NCBI GenBank assembly: GCA_019550975.1
Contig: SDWH01000011.1
Location: forward strand, 1-64,000
Direction of reading: 5' to 3'
Length of the DNA stretch: 64,000 nt
Source: Bacteroidales bacterium SW299
GTDB lineage: Bacteria; Bacteroidota; Bacteroidia; Bacteroidales; Bacteroidaceae
Shown: positions 41,092 to 49,786 of the stretch, piece after piece
Numbering within the stretch: the first letter of the stretch is position 1
Layout of the letters: every line of letters begins with the position of its first letter
Made by a program: the position numbers and the translations under genes
The notes under the pieces: model-generated
What the model was told of the DNA's origin: nothing
Seen by the model: only the letters and a program-made list of their open reading frames with translations
The model's database searches: none

Positions 41092-41661
41092 ATGAAAAAG
41101 CTTTATGTATTAGTGTTCGCGGCATTGGCCGCATTTCTTGCAACATCTTGTAAAGAGGACTTTGACCCGAATTATCCGGCAGACAATATCGAGTATGACG
41201 GAAGCCGCCGGATATTGGTCGCTTATTTTTCGCAGACAGGAAATACAGAACGCCTTGCCAACCAGATTGTAGCGGCGACAGGTGCAGACGTATACCGTAT
41301 CCAGCCTTCCGAGCCGTATGCCAGCAATCCTTATGATGACAGTGGCCGTATCCAAAACGAATCGTATGATGACCTTCGTCCGGGAGTAGCCAATTTGCCC
41401 GACAATGTAGAAGATTATGATGTCATTCTGGTCGGTTCGCCCATCTGGTGGCATAATCCGGCCATGGTGGTCTGTACTTTCCTGGAAAGTTATGACCTGA
41501 GCGGGAAGATTATTGTCCCGTTCTTTACATACGGTTCGACAGAATATTTGCAGCAGTCTATCGACAAGATACATGAGGTAACGCCCTCGTCTGTTCATTT
41601 GCGCACTTACTCCGGTGGCAGTGTGGAAGAATGGCTGCGTGGGATACATATCATACAGTAG
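41092..41661 (+). CDS. Flavodoxin-family lipoprotein
   Basis: A 189-residue lipoprotein precursor (MKKLYVLVFAALAAFLATSC, Cys20). The flavodoxin phosphate-binding loop is very clear: RRILVAYFSQTGNTERLANQIV (residues about 39-60), with later FMN-contact segments DYDVILVGSPIWWHNPAMVVCTFLESYDLSGKIIVPFFTYGS. It is related to the gene 107 bases upstream but has a different N-terminal targeting signal: lipid anchor here, plain signal or anchor there. The pair may shuttle electrons at the outer face of the inner membrane. Partners are unknown. Confidence 0.87.
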   Translation: MKKLYVLVFAALAAFLATSCKEDFDPNYPADNIEYDGSRRILVAYFSQTGNTERLANQIVAATGADVYRIQPSEPYASNPYDDSGRIQNESYDDLRPGVANLPDNVEDYDVILVGSPIWWHNPAMVVCTFLESYDLSGKIIVPFFTYGSTEYLQQSIDKIHEVTPSSVHLRTYSGGSVEEWLRGIHIIQ

Positions 41662-41733
41662 CATCCGAATGTGGGGTTAGCGCAGAAGACCGGATCCGTT
41701 CGTTGCAAACGGTTTGGATAAGATGCGTAATTT

Positions 41734-41764
41734 TTTGTAATCCGGCAAATTCTTCGTACCTTTG
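41734..41764 (+). promoter_or_regulatory. Promoter of the queuosine operon (TTTG, 19-base spacer, TACCTTTG)
   Basis: TTTG 41734-41737 and TACCTTTG 41757-41764 fit the Bacteroidales consensus. Transcription would begin near 41770, leaving a roughly 94-base leader with the preQ1-like structure. Confidence 0.7.
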
Positions 41765-41826
41765 CGCCCGATAGAAAAGCGAACATTCACTTGTGATGAG
41801 AGTGCGGAAAACAGATTGAAGCCTCT

Positions 41827-41862
41827 CCGTGTATTCTAGAACACCACGTAAAAAACAGGAGC
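41827..41862 (+). promoter_or_regulatory. preQ1-I riboswitch candidate
   Basis: A short hairpin CGTG (41828-41831) with CACG (41845-41848) carries the loop TATTCTAGAACAC. It is followed by an A-rich tail TAAAAAACAGGAGCG leading into the ATG at 41864. The Bacillus preQ1-I aptamer has the same arrangement: a TTCTAG-n-ACACC loop and a TAAAAAAC tail. Here the tail runs into AGGAG, and TTCT of the loop can pair with AGGA, so ligand binding would hide the ribosome-binding site. The downstream genes are a queuosine-precursor transporter, queC and queF. Confidence 0.72.
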
Positions 41863-41863
41863 G

Positions 41864-42550
41864 ATGAAAAAAGAAAATACCGTGTCAGTGCCTTTTATGG
41901 TTTTGGGCATTGTCTTTTGTGTCTGCCTCGTGGCAGCGAATCTTTTGGAAACCAAAGTCGTGCAGCTGGGTCCGGTTGCCGTGACCGCCGGATTGCTGGT
42001 CTTTCCCATTTCCTATATTATCAATGACTGCATAGCCGAAGTGTGGGGCTTCCGCAAGGCACGTCTGATCATCTGGATGGGTTTTCTGATGAACTTTCTG
42101 GTGGTCGCATTGGGCCAGATTGCCGTGGCTCTTCCTGCCGCTCCGTTCTGGGAGGGCGAAGAAGGCTTCAACTTTGTGTTCGGCATGGCTCCCCGCATTG
42201 CCGCAGCCAGTCTGCTGGCTTTCCTTGTTGGCTCGTTCATGAACGCATACGTGATGAGCCGTATGAAAGTGGCTTCGCATGGCAAACATTTTTCTCTGCG
42301 TGCTGTCCTGTCTACTTTGGCCGGAGAAAGCGCTGACTCGCTGATCTTTTTCCCGCTGGCGTTCGGCGGACTGATGCCGCTCGAGGAGCTGGGCCGCATG
42401 ATGCTGGTTCAGGTGGTGCTGAAAACGCTTTATGAAGTCATTATCCTGCCCGTGACTGTCCGTGTGGTCAACTATGTGAAGCGGGTGGACGGAAGCGATG
42501 TCTACGACGAACATATCTCTTACAACATATTGAAGATTAAAGAAATTTGA
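41864..42550 (+). CDS. yhhQ: Queuosine precursor transporter (YhhQ/DUF165 family)
   Basis: A 228-residue inner-membrane protein with about six hydrophobic helices. Family features are [20 protein letters not shown], the conserved [21 protein letters not shown] (residues about 46-66), and [15 protein letters not shown] (about 154-168). The family imports preQ0/preQ1 or related bases. First gene of a queuosine group, behind a preQ1-I riboswitch candidate. Its stop codon lies 5 bases before the queC ATG. Confidence 0.9.
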   Translation: MKKENTVSVPFMVLGIVFCVCLVAANLLETKVVQLGPVAVTAGLLVFPISYIINDCIAEVWGFRKARLIIWMGFLMNFLVVALGQIAVALPAAPFWEGEEGFNFVFGMAPRIAAASLLAFLVGSFMNAYVMSRMKVASHGKHFSLRAVLSTLAGESADSLIFFPLAFGGLMPLEELGRMMLVQVVLKTLYEVIILPVTVRVVNYVKRVDGSDVYDEHISYNILKIKEI

Positions 42551-42555
42551 CGCTT

Positions 42556-43212
42556 ATGAATCATGATGCAGCATTGGTGGTGTTCAGCGGCGGGCAGGAC
42601 TCCACTACCTGCCTGTTTTGGGCGAAGAAACACTTCAGAAAAGTATATGCCTTGAGCTTCATTTACGGCCAGAAACACGAAAAGGAGGTGGAACTGGCGC
42701 GTGCGATAGCGGAAAAGGCGGGTGTGGACTTTCATGCGATGGACGTTTCCTTTATCGGCCGTCTTGGGAAGAACTCGCTGACGGATACTTCCATCAGGAT
42801 GGATGAGGAAAAGCCGCAGGACTCGTATCCGAACACTTTCGTGCCCGGACGCAACCTGTTTTTCCTGAGCATAGCGGCTGTATATGCCCGCGAACTGGGA
42901 GTCTGCCATCTGGTGACCGGTGTGTCCCAAACTGATTTCAGCGGTTATCCCGACTGCCGGGACTCATTCATCAAGTCGCTCAACGTCACGCTCAATCTTG
43001 CGATGGACGAGCAGTTCGTTATCCATACGCCGCTGATGTGGATTGACAAGGAGCAGACGTGGGCGCTGGCCGATGAACTGGGGGTGCTGGATATCGTGCG
43101 CAACGAAACGCTTACCTGCTACAACGGCATTCCGGGCGACGGCTGCGGGCATTGTCCGGCTTGCAGGCTGCGCCGGGAAGGGCTGGAGAAGTATTTGGCC
43201 TCTAAGAAATAG
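42556..43212 (+). CDS. queC: 7-cyano-7-deazaguanine synthase
   Basis: A 218-residue enzyme from ATG 42556; a TTG 9 bases earlier would overlap the upstream stop and is not needed. It makes preQ0 from 7-carboxy-7-deazaguanine with ATP and ammonia. The PP-loop motif [15 protein letters not shown] (about 7-21) and the four-Cys zinc site [19 protein letters not shown] near the C-terminus are both present, with [17 protein letters not shown] between them. queF follows after 98 bases. queD and queE are not in the window. Confidence 0.95.
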   Translation: MNHDAALVVFSGGQDSTTCLFWAKKHFRKVYALSFIYGQKHEKEVELARAIAEKAGVDFHAMDVSFIGRLGKNSLTDTSIRMDEEKPQDSYPNTFVPGRNLFFLSIAAVYARELGVCHLVTGVSQTDFSGYPDCRDSFIKSLNVTLNLAMDEQFVIHTPLMWIDKEQTWALADELGVLDIVRNETLTCYNGIPGDGCGHCPACRLRREGLEKYLASKK

Positions 43213-43310
43213 GGCGCGGAATGCGTATCTGAAACGTGTGTCCGTGCGGATAAAATCTCTGTCTTCAGACTGAAGAAAGGGATGGTACATATTTAAAAGT
43301 TTATGATTGT

Positions 43311-43769
43311 ATGGAAAGAAAAGACGAACTGACCCTTTTGGGAAACAAAAATACGGTTTATAAGCAGGACTATGCGCCGGAGGTGCTTGAGGCGTTTGTC
43401 AACAAGCATCCCGGCAACGACTACTGGGTGCGTTTCAACTGTCCGGAATTTACGAGCCTCTGTCCGATCACGGGACAGCCGGATTTTGCGGAAATCCGCA
43501 TCAGTTATCTGCCCGACGTGAAGATGGTGGAGAGCAAGAGCCTGAAGCTTTATCTGTTCAGCTTCCGCAACCATGGAGATTTTCATGAAGATTGCGTGAA
43601 CATCATCATGAAGGATCTGATTAAGCTTATGGATCCGAAATACATTGAAGTGACGGGCATCTTTACCCCGCGTGGAGGCATCTCCATTTATCCGTATTGC
43701 AACTACGGACGTCCCGGCACGAAATACGAAGAGCTGGCCGAATACAGGATGAAGAACCACGACCTGTAA
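43311..43769 (+). CDS. queF: NADPH-dependent 7-cyano-7-deazaguanine reductase
   Basis: A 152-residue type I QueF, related to GTP cyclohydrolase I. It reduces preQ0 to preQ1. Diagnostic motifs are [16 protein letters not shown], which bears the catalytic Cys and nearby Asp, and [21 protein letters not shown], which includes the NADPH-binding/QueF signature. It lies in the same orientation behind queC. The gene product's end converges with dnaX 41 bases away. Confidence 0.95.
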   Translation: MERKDELTLLGNKNTVYKQDYAPEVLEAFVNKHPGNDYWVRFNCPEFTSLCPITGQPDFAEIRISYLPDVKMVESKSLKLYLFSFRNHGDFHEDCVNIIMKDLIKLMDPKYIEVTGIFTPRGGISIYPYCNYGRPGTKYEELAEYRMKNHDL

Positions 43770-43810
43770 CGGCTGCGGCCTTGCATCCGGCAGAGGGCTG
43801 CCGGCGGCGG

Positions 43811-45637
43811 TCAGGAAAGTTCCAGTCCGAACTCTTTCTGCAGTTTCAGCAGGCTTGGGTTTTTTTCGCTCATTATCTTGAACTTTTCCGGCTGGCTGTA
43901 GGCGCGGACGGTTTCGCCGGCTTCGCTGACACGTACCGTCATTTTGATTTTCCGGTTATGCAGCTGGCCTTGCAGGTAGTTCTCTATCTGCGGGGCAAGC
44001 CTCTGCATGTTTTTCTGCACCATTTCGTTGTCTACCACCACTTCAAACGTGCTTTGGTCTTTCAGCAGTTTGGGGTGCATGTTTTTCATGCGGCCGGCAT
44101 TGGCAGCTTCTTCTTGCGGCAGCTTGTTCGTGAAATCCTTCCAGTAATAGTTCAAGTCTTTTTCATTGAAGATATAGTCTTCCCACGTATCCGCAACCGG
44201 TGCGCTGCTGGCGGTTTGCGCGGGGCGCGTTTCGCCGGATGCCTGCTGTGCCTGCGCTGTACGCTTGATTGAGGTGCTCAGGCTTTCCGCTTTCATCAGC
44301 GGTATCTTTTTCCCCGGCTGAGGCTTCGGAATGGGATTGGGGCGGGCGGCTGCCGTTGCCGGAGCTGCCTGCACCTCCTGCGCTTTCGGCTGGTATACGG
44401 GAGTCGGCTGTTGCAGGGTTGCGGCATATTCCGATTGTTGGGCGGCTGCCGGCTGGGGTTTTGCTGTTTCTGCCTGGCTGTTGTTGAATACGGGAGAAAT
44501 CTTCTTGGGGACACTTTGTTCGGTTTCCGCAGAATTGCTCGCCGGTGCAGTGAGCTGGGCAAGCTGTATCAGTGCCAGTTCTACGAGCAGTCGCTTGTTC
44601 TTGCTCTGGCGGTAGTTCAGGTCGCAGTCGTTGCTGATTTTCATGGCCTTGTACAGAAACTGCGGAGAGCATTTCTGAGCCTGCGTCTGGTATCGCTCGC
44701 GTATGGATGCCCCCACCTCCAGCAACTTCAGCGTAGAGGCGTCCCGGCTCACCAGCAGGTCGCGGAAGTGCGAGCTTAATCCCGTGATGAAGTGGTTTCC
44801 GTCGAAGCCTTTTTGCAGGATGTCGTTGAATATCAGCAGACAGTCGGTCACCTTGTTTTCAAGCAGGCAGTCTGTCAGGCGGAAATAATATTCGTAGTCC
44901 AGCACATTCAGGTTTTCTATGACGCTGTTGTATGTGATATGCCCGTTTGTAAAGCTGACCACCTGGTCGAAGATAGACAGCGCGTCGCGCATGCCTCCGT
45001 CGGCTTTTTGCGCGATGACGTTCAGTGCTTCCGGCTCAGCGTCGATGTGCTCTTTTCTGGCCACATCCTCCAGGTGCTCGGCAATGTCTGCAACATTGAT
45101 GCGGTTGAAGTCGTATATCTGGCACCGGCTCAAGATCGTGGGCAGAATCTTGTGCTTTTCCGTTGTGGCGAGGATGAATATCGCATGCTGCGGCGGCTCT
45201 TCCAGTGTTTTCAGGAAAGCGTTGAAGGCCGCTGTCGAAAGCATGTGCACCTCGTCGATGATGTACACTTTATACCTTCCGATCTGCGGCGGTATGCGCA
45301 CCTGTTCAATCAGGCTTCTGATGTCCTCAACCGAGTTGTTTGAGGCAGCATCCAGCTCGTGGATGTTGTACGAGCGCTGTTCGTTGAATGCGAGGCACGA
45401 TTCGCATTCGTTGCATGCCTCTCCGTCTTCAGTCGGATGGAGGCAGTTGATGGTTTTTGCAAAGATGCGTGCGCAGGTGGTTTTCCCCACTCCTCTCGGT
45501 CCGCAGAAAAGGTAGGCGTGCGCCAGCTTCTGTGTTGCTATGGCATTTTTCAGAGTGGTGGTCAATGCGCGCTGACCTACTACGGTGTCGAATGTTGCGG
45601 GGCGGTATTTTCGTGCTGATACGATATAGTTTTCCAT
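43811..45637 (-). CDS. dnaX: DNA polymerase III subunit gamma/tau
   Basis: A 608-residue clamp-loader ATPase from MENYIVSARKYRPATFD (ATG 45637); nine further in-frame residues upstream are less typical. Walker A is CGPRGVGKTTCARIF, the zinc module is CLHPTEDGEACNECESC, and the Walker B/sensor regions include IDEVHMLSTAAFNAFLKTLEEPP and ILATTEKHKILPTILSRCQIYDF. Domain III follows, then a low-complexity Ala/Pro/Gln linker (about 380-500) and a tau-type C-terminal domain. No programmed frameshift signal was searched in detail. It is divergent from the divIC-like gene, with a 108-base gap. Confidence 0.94.
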   Translation of the reverse strand: MENYIVSARKYRPATFDTVVGQRALTTTLKNAIATQKLAHAYLFCGPRGVGKTTCARIFAKTINCLHPTEDGEACNECESCLAFNEQRSYNIHELDAASNNSVEDIRSLIEQVRIPPQIGRYKVYIIDEVHMLSTAAFNAFLKTLEEPPQHAIFILATTEKHKILPTILSRCQIYDFNRINVADIAEHLEDVARKEHIDAEPEALNVIAQKADGGMRDALSIFDQVVSFTNGHITYNSVIENLNVLDYEYYFRLTDCLLENKVTDCLLIFNDILQKGFDGNHFITGLSSHFRDLLVSRDASTLKLLEVGASIRERYQTQAQKCSPQFLYKAMKISNDCDLNYRQSKNKRLLVELALIQLAQLTAPASNSAETEQSVPKKISPVFNNSQAETAKPQPAAAQQSEYAATLQQPTPVYQPKAQEVQAAPATAAARPNPIPKPQPGKKIPLMKAESLSTSIKRTAQAQQASGETRPAQTASSAPVADTWEDYIFNEKDLNYYWKDFTNKLPQEEAANAGRMKNMHPKLLKDQSTFEVVVDNEMVQKNMQRLAPQIENYLQGQLHNRKIKMTVRVSEAGETVRAYSQPEKFKIMSEKNPSLLKLQKEFGLELS

Positions 45638-45714
45638 CTGCTGCATTTTTGTTTGTTCATGCAAATGTACGCAAAATCTTTTTCTTTTGCATGGGGTTGC
45701 TTTGAAATAATGCG

Positions 45715-45722
45715 TATCTTTG
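45715..45722 (+). promoter_or_regulatory. -7 element (TATCTTTG) for the divIC-like operon
   Basis: A perfect TAnnTTTG, 23 bases upstream of ATG 45746. It also fixes that start, since earlier in-frame Met codons would lie upstream of the promoter. Confidence 0.6.
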
Positions 45723-45745
45723 TCTTTGTTAATTCAATTGAGTTT

Positions 45746-46057
45746 ATGAACAAGCTTTCTGTGATATGGTCGTTTATCGGGCGGCATAAGTATTGGGTGG
45801 TTACCGTCATTTTCCTTTTGATTATCGGTGTGTTCGACGAGAACAGCCTGATCCGGCGTTTCGAGCACCGGCGGGAGATTCATGCGCTGAAGACAGAAAT
45901 AGAACGCTACCGCCAGCGGTATGAGGAGGACAGCAAGATGCTGAAAGAGATTACGGGCAATAAAGACGCTTTGGAAAAAGTGGCCCGCGAGCGTTATCTG
46001 ATGAAGCAGGAGAACGAAGACATATTTGTTTTTCAAAAAGATACAGAAAAGGAATGA
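45746..46057 (+). CDS. Septum formation initiator family protein (FtsB/DivIC-like)
   Basis: A 103-residue bitopic membrane protein from ATG 45746 (MNKLSVIWSFIGRHKYWVV). One TM helix (about 15-33, YWVVTVIFLLIIGVF) is followed by a coiled coil (HRREIHALKTEIERYRQRYEEDSKMLKEI) and the family end motif ALEKVARERYLMKQENEDIFVF. This matches FtsB/DivIC, which bridges division proteins FtsL and FtsQ in the periplasm. It is joined to the next gene by an ATGA overlap. Confidence 0.9.
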   Translation: MNKLSVIWSFIGRHKYWVVTVIFLLIIGVFDENSLIRRFEHRREIHALKTEIERYRQRYEEDSKMLKEITGNKDALEKVARERYLMKQENEDIFVFQKDTEKE

Positions 46058-46410
46058 GTGCGAAAGTAGCAGATACAGTGGCGTTTTGCGGAACGCTGGT
46101 TTTGTTTGCAGGACTGGCGTTGCAGTTCTTCAAGTTTGAGTGTGCTCCGTATGTCTATTTGCTGGGAGCCGTGCTGTTTGCCTATGTGCAGGTGGTGGTT
46201 TCGGGCTATTCGGGCACCAACGTAATGATAAAGCGTTTGCGCCGCCAGCAGATTCTGGGTGCGATGCTGCTGATATTGACAGGTGTGGTGATGCTGCTGT
46301 GGCATCGCAACGAGTGGATTGTGTGTCTGGCCGTTTCCGCTGTACTGGAGCTGTATACGGCTTTCCGCATACCCCAGGAAGAGGCAAAAGAAAAAAAGAA
46401 CAGCCGATGA
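46054..46410 (+). CDS. Small membrane protein of unknown function
   Basis: A 118-residue protein with three or four hydrophobic helices (TVAFCGTLVLFAGLALQFF, VYLLGAVLFAYVQVVV, ILGAMLLILTGVVMLLW, WIVCLAVSAVLELYTAF) and a charged C-terminal tail (EEAKEKKNSR). No family recognised. It overlaps the divIC-like gene upstream (ATG 46054 inside its stop, ATGA) and the permease gene downstream (ATGA at 46407). All three are therefore translationally coupled, and a role at the divisome or envelope is possible but speculative. Confidence 0.75.
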   Translation: MSAKVADTVAFCGTLVLFAGLALQFFKFECAPYVYLLGAVLFAYVQVVVSGYSGTNVMIKRLRRQQILGAMLLILTGVVMLLWHRNEWIVCLAVSAVLELYTAFRIPQEEAKEKKNSR

Positions 46411-47402
46411 AAGAAAAATACTGGAAATACTCGCTGATCATCTTCATCATCGGACTGGGCTATATCCTTTTCCGGCAGGCTGAGCCTTTCATGAATGGAA
46501 TTCTGGGAGGCTTCACTTTGTATCTGCTGCTCCGGAACTTTACGTTCTGGCTTCAGAAGAAGATGAACCATACGCTGGCTGTGTGGCTGGTGACCATCGG
46601 CGTGTCGCTTTTTATCCTGATTCCCCTGTCGTTGTTCATCTGGATACTTGTCGGTCAGATTTCCAAGATGCACTTTGACACGGAAGCCATTATCCGGCCG
46701 GCCATGAAGGTGATCGACTTTATCAAGATTAATACGGGCTTCGATCTGCTTTCAGAAAAGTCCCTTTCGTTCATCGTTTCCCAGGCATCCTCCATCGGAC
46801 AGTCCGTCATGTCGGGCGTGAGCGATTTGTTTGTGAATCTGGGCGTTGCCATCATGCTTCTGTTCTTCATGCTTTTGGAGGGGAGGCAGATGGAGCATTA
46901 TGTGTCGTCGCTGCTGCCTTTCGAAGAGCAGAACAAACGTGAGGTGTTGGGAAAGGTGGAGCTGATGGTGCGTTCAAACGCCATAGGCATCCCTTTGCTG
47001 GCAGTCATTCAGGGCGTCATTTCATTCGGCGGCTATCTTCTCAGCGGTGCGCCCAATCCGGTTCTGAGCGCGATGCTGACGGCTTTCGCTTCGATCATTC
47101 CGATTGTGGGTACGGCTTTGGTCTGGATTCCCATCACGGTCTATTTCCTGGTGGTGAGCGACTGGGTCAGCGCAGTGGTTATGCTGGCGTATGGCGGCAT
47201 CGTCATTTCTCAGTGCGACAACCTGATCCGCTTCATTCTGCAGAAAAAGATGGCAAACGTGCATCCGCTGATCACGATTTTCGGAGTGGTGGCAGGCTTG
47301 CCGCTGTTCGGTTTCATGGGAGTGATTTTCGGGCCTTTGCTTGTTTCTCTGTTCCTGCTGTTCCTCGACATGTTCCGCAAGGAGTATCTTATGGATGAGT
47401 AG
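46407..47402 (+). CDS. AI-2E family transporter
   Basis: A 331-residue permease from ATG 46407 (MKEKYWKYSLIIFIIGLGYILF). A longer frame to 46140 lies inside the preceding gene and is rejected. About seven or eight TM helices are seen. Family features are an N-terminal pair of helices, a soluble loop (about 85-135), LGVAIMLLFFMLLEGRQM, and the conserved second-half motifs AIPLLAVIQGVISFGGYLL-like and ASIIPIVGTALVWIP with the final PLFGFMGVIFGPLLVSLFL. The family is named after E. coli TqsA, but most members have unknown substrates. Confidence 0.88.
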   Translation: MKEKYWKYSLIIFIIGLGYILFRQAEPFMNGILGGFTLYLLLRNFTFWLQKKMNHTLAVWLVTIGVSLFILIPLSLFIWILVGQISKMHFDTEAIIRPAMKVIDFIKINTGFDLLSEKSLSFIVSQASSIGQSVMSGVSDLFVNLGVAIMLLFFMLLEGRQMEHYVSSLLPFEEQNKREVLGKVELMVRSNAIGIPLLAVIQGVISFGGYLLSGAPNPVLSAMLTAFASIIPIVGTALVWIPITVYFLVVSDWVSAVVMLAYGGIVISQCDNLIRFILQKKMANVHPLITIFGVVAGLPLFGFMGVIFGPLLVSLFLLFLDMFRKEYLMDE

Positions 47403-47422
47403 AGGGGGCGTGCCTTGTCCGG

Positions 47423-48337
47423 CTATCCGTTTGTCAGGCTCTCATCGAGGAACTGCAAGATCTGCGCATGGCTGTCGGGGTGAAACCAGCGGATGTCGGG
47501 ATCACGCTTGAACCATGTCATCTGCTTGCGTGAATAGATTCGCGAGTTCTGCTTTATCTTCTCCACCGCAAAGTCAAGGGTCCATTCCCCGTCGAGATAC
47601 TTGAAGAGTTCTTTGTAGCCTACCGTGTTCAGCGAATTCAGGTGCCTGTAGGGGTAGACCCGTTTGGCTTCTTCCAGCAGGCCCTCCTCCATCATCAGGT
47701 CTACGCGGCGGTTGATCCGCTCGTAAAGTTCTTCACGCTCGCGCTTGAGCCCGATCTTTATGATGTTGAACGGGCGTTCCTTCTGCGTCTGCGTGCGGAA
47801 CGAGGTATAGGTCTTTCCTGTCATGTAGCAGATTTCCAGCGCATGGATTACCCGCTTCGGGTTTTTCAGGTCTGCAATCCTGTAGTATTCCGGGTCCAGC
47901 AGCTTCAGTTCGCTGCACAGCCTTTCAAGCCCTTCCGTTTCATAGCGTCGGAGCATCAGTTCGCGTGTTTCCTTGTCTACGGTTGGGATGTCGTCTATGC
48001 CTTTGCAAACAGCGTCGACATACATCATTGACCCGCCCGTCATCAGTTGTACCGGGTTTTGCTTGAAAAGCGATTCCAGCTCTTTCATCACCTCGGCTTC
48101 ATATCGGGCTGCGCTGTAGTAGTCTGTCAGTTGCAGGATTCCTACAAAATAATGCCTGGCCCTTTGCAGTTGTTCGGGCGTAGGAGCTGCCGTTCCGATT
48201 TTCAGGTCGGCATATAGCTGGCGTGAGTCGGAAGAGATGACTGATGTGTGGTATCTTTCCGCAATCGATAGGCTCAGTTCTGTTTTTCCTACTCCGGTCG
48301 GACCGACCAGCACGATTAATGTAGATTGTTTGTCCAT
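47423..48337 (-). CDS. miaA: tRNA dimethylallyltransferase
   Basis: A 304-residue enzyme from ATG 48337 ([23 protein letters not shown]). The extension to 48520 runs through a hairpin and is rejected. The P-loop [11 protein letters not shown] is followed by [18 protein letters not shown] (catalytic DSRQ), HYFVGI, the [13 protein letters not shown] loop, [16 protein letters not shown] and [16 protein letters not shown]. It adds dimethylallyl to A37 of tRNAs reading UNN codons. The window's divIC and miaA units converge, with a 20-base gap. Confidence 0.94.
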   Translation of the reverse strand: MDKQSTLIVLVGPTGVGKTELSLSIAERYHTSVISSDSRQLYADLKIGTAAPTPEQLQRARHYFVGILQLTDYYSAARYEAEVMKELESLFKQNPVQLMTGGSMMYVDAVCKGIDDIPTVDKETRELMLRRYETEGLERLCSELKLLDPEYYRIADLKNPKRVIHALEICYMTGKTYTSFRTQTQKERPFNIIKIGLKREREELYERINRRVDLMMEEGLLEEAKRVYPYRHLNSLNTVGYKELFKYLDGEWTLDFAVEKIKQNSRIYSRKQMTWFKRDPDIRWFHPDSHAQILQFLDESLTNG

Positions 48338-48351
48338 TGGCTCTAAACGAC

Positions 48352-48401
48352 ACAAGGGTGTGTCATTGATGTACATTACATCCTTTGACGCACCCTTGTG
48401 T
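48352..48401. terminator. Inverted repeat between the pRiA4b-like gene and miaA
   Basis: Arms ACACAAGGGTG (about 48352-48362) and CACCCTTGTGT (about 48391-48401) are perfect complements. An inner TGTCA/TGACG extension is partial. A short T-run occurs on the plus side only, so it may terminate the 48420-48968 transcript weakly. Confidence 0.5.
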
Positions 48402-48419
48402 TTCTGTGAATGATTTTGA

Positions 48420-48968
48420 TTAATATTTGTCGTCGTATGGATTTTCGTTGTCCATTCCGTATCCTTCCTGATCAAAGTCTTCCATGTCGTATTCTTCATC
48501 TCCATAAAAGTTCTCGTCAAGGTCGAGTGCGCTGTTCGTGTTCATCTGTTCGTCAAAGTCGATAATCTGTTGGGGCGCTTCGCCGGACTTGCGCGAGCAT
48601 ACGGCTTTGTCCAGATCCTTTCCGGTGATTATTTCAGAGAGCTCGATGAAGAACACACGTTCCGACAGCGGGTCGAACACATAGAGCATTTTCTGCTTTT
48701 CGTCTTCGAGCAGTTCGCTCAGTCTGGTATCCTTCATGACGTAGGTGTCTTCTTCTGAAGAGCTTTGTCCCATGTCTTCCAGTGTGATTTCCGTTTCCTT
48801 TTCCCAGTCGTCGTCGCAGATAAAGAAAGAAGTCATCTGGTCATCTTTATAGCCCGTGCATTTCAATATCGCTTCGTGCAAGTCGTAAAATGTGGCTTCA
48901 GAGTCGATTTTGATTTCTCTCAGAAAATCATCGGCTTCATCGGATATGATTCTAAATTTATATACCAT
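48420..48968 (-). CDS. Plasmid pRiA4b Orf3-like domain protein
   Basis: A 182-residue acidic protein. It begins [53 protein letters not shown] sequence, matching the PRiA4_ORF3 (IS1096 TnpR-like) domain, here about residues 1-150 (includes [28 protein letters not shown]). The C-terminal 40 residues are very acidic and Tyr/Gly-rich ([23 protein letters not shown]). Despite the family name there is no sign of transposition. It lies between lpxA and miaA, all on the minus strand. Confidence 0.8.
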   Translation of the reverse strand: MVYKFRIISDEADDFLREIKIDSEATFYDLHEAILKCTGYKDDQMTSFFICDDDWEKETEITLEDMGQSSSEEDTYVMKDTRLSELLEDEKQKMLYVFDPLSERVFFIELSEIITGKDLDKAVCSRKSGEAPQQIIDFDEQMNTNSALDLDENFYGDEEYDMEDFDQEGYGMDNENPYDDKY

Positions 48969-49014
48969 TGTCTTGTCCTTTCGTTTTTAGTCAATTGTGT
49001 AAGATAATATGCTG

Positions 49015-49782
49015 TTATCGGATGATTCCACGTTGCGAGCCCTCGACAAAAGAAATGATGTATTCGATTTCCTTGCTCATCGGGACTTCTTTGCGTACCT
49101 GTTCCAGGGCTTCTGAAACGATTTTTCCGCTGTTGTAGATGATTCGGTAGGCGTTATGGATGTTTTCGATCAGCTCGTTCGAAAAGTTCCGCCGGCGCAG
49201 TCCCACAATGTTTATTCCGCAATAGGCGATGGGGTCGCGTCCTGCGATGATGAAAGGAGGTATGTCCTTGCTGAACCGGCATCCGCCCTGAATCATCACA
49301 TATCCTCCCACACGGCAGAACTGGTGCATGAGCACACCTCCGCTCACGATAGCGTTGTCGTCGATGATGACTTCTCCCGCCATTTTTGTGGAGTTTCCCA
49401 CGATGCATCCGCTTCCTACCCACACGTCGTGCGCCACGTGTACCCCTTCCATAAGCAGGTTGTTGTTGCCCACGATTGTCTTTCCTTTAGCTGCAGTGCC
49501 CCGGTTGATTGTTACATTTTCTCTGATTGTATTGTTGTCGCCTATTTCGGCCGTGGTTTCTTCCCCATGAAACTTCAAGTCCTGAGGAATGGCGCCAATG
49601 ACGGCTCCCGGGAAAATCCGGTTTCCGTTGCCAATGCGTGAACCGTAGAGTATGTTTGCATTAGGCATGATTACGTTATTGTCGCCTATCACTACGTTCT
49701 TGTCAATAAACACGAATGGTCCGATTTCTACGTTTTCTCCGATTTGTGCATCCGGGTCTATATATGCAAGTGGACTTATCAT
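49015..49782 (-). CDS. lpxA: UDP-N-acetylglucosamine acyltransferase
   Basis: A 255-residue left-handed beta-helix acyltransferase, the first step of lipid A synthesis. The hexapeptide repeats run from residue 1 (SPLAYIDPDAQIGENVEIGPFVFIDKNVVIGDNN). The catalytic His region is GVHVAHDVWVGSGCIVGNST, with RVGGYVMIQGGCRFSKDIPPF following. A C-terminal helical domain (about 195-255) has GLRRRNFSNELIENIHNAYRII. It is the last of three adjacent lipid A genes, starting 4 bases after lpxC/fabZ. Confidence 0.96.
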   Translation of the reverse strand: MISPLAYIDPDAQIGENVEIGPFVFIDKNVVIGDNNVIMPNANILYGSRIGNGNRIFPGAVIGAIPQDLKFHGEETTAEIGDNNTIRENVTINRGTAAKGKTIVGNNNLLMEGVHVAHDVWVGSGCIVGNSTKMAGEVIIDDNAIVSGGVLMHQFCRVGGYVMIQGGCRFSKDIPPFIIAGRDPIAYCGINIVGLRRRNFSNELIENIHNAYRIIYNSGKIVSEALEQVRKEVPMSKEIEYIISFVEGSQRGIIR

Positions 49783-49786
49783 ATCT

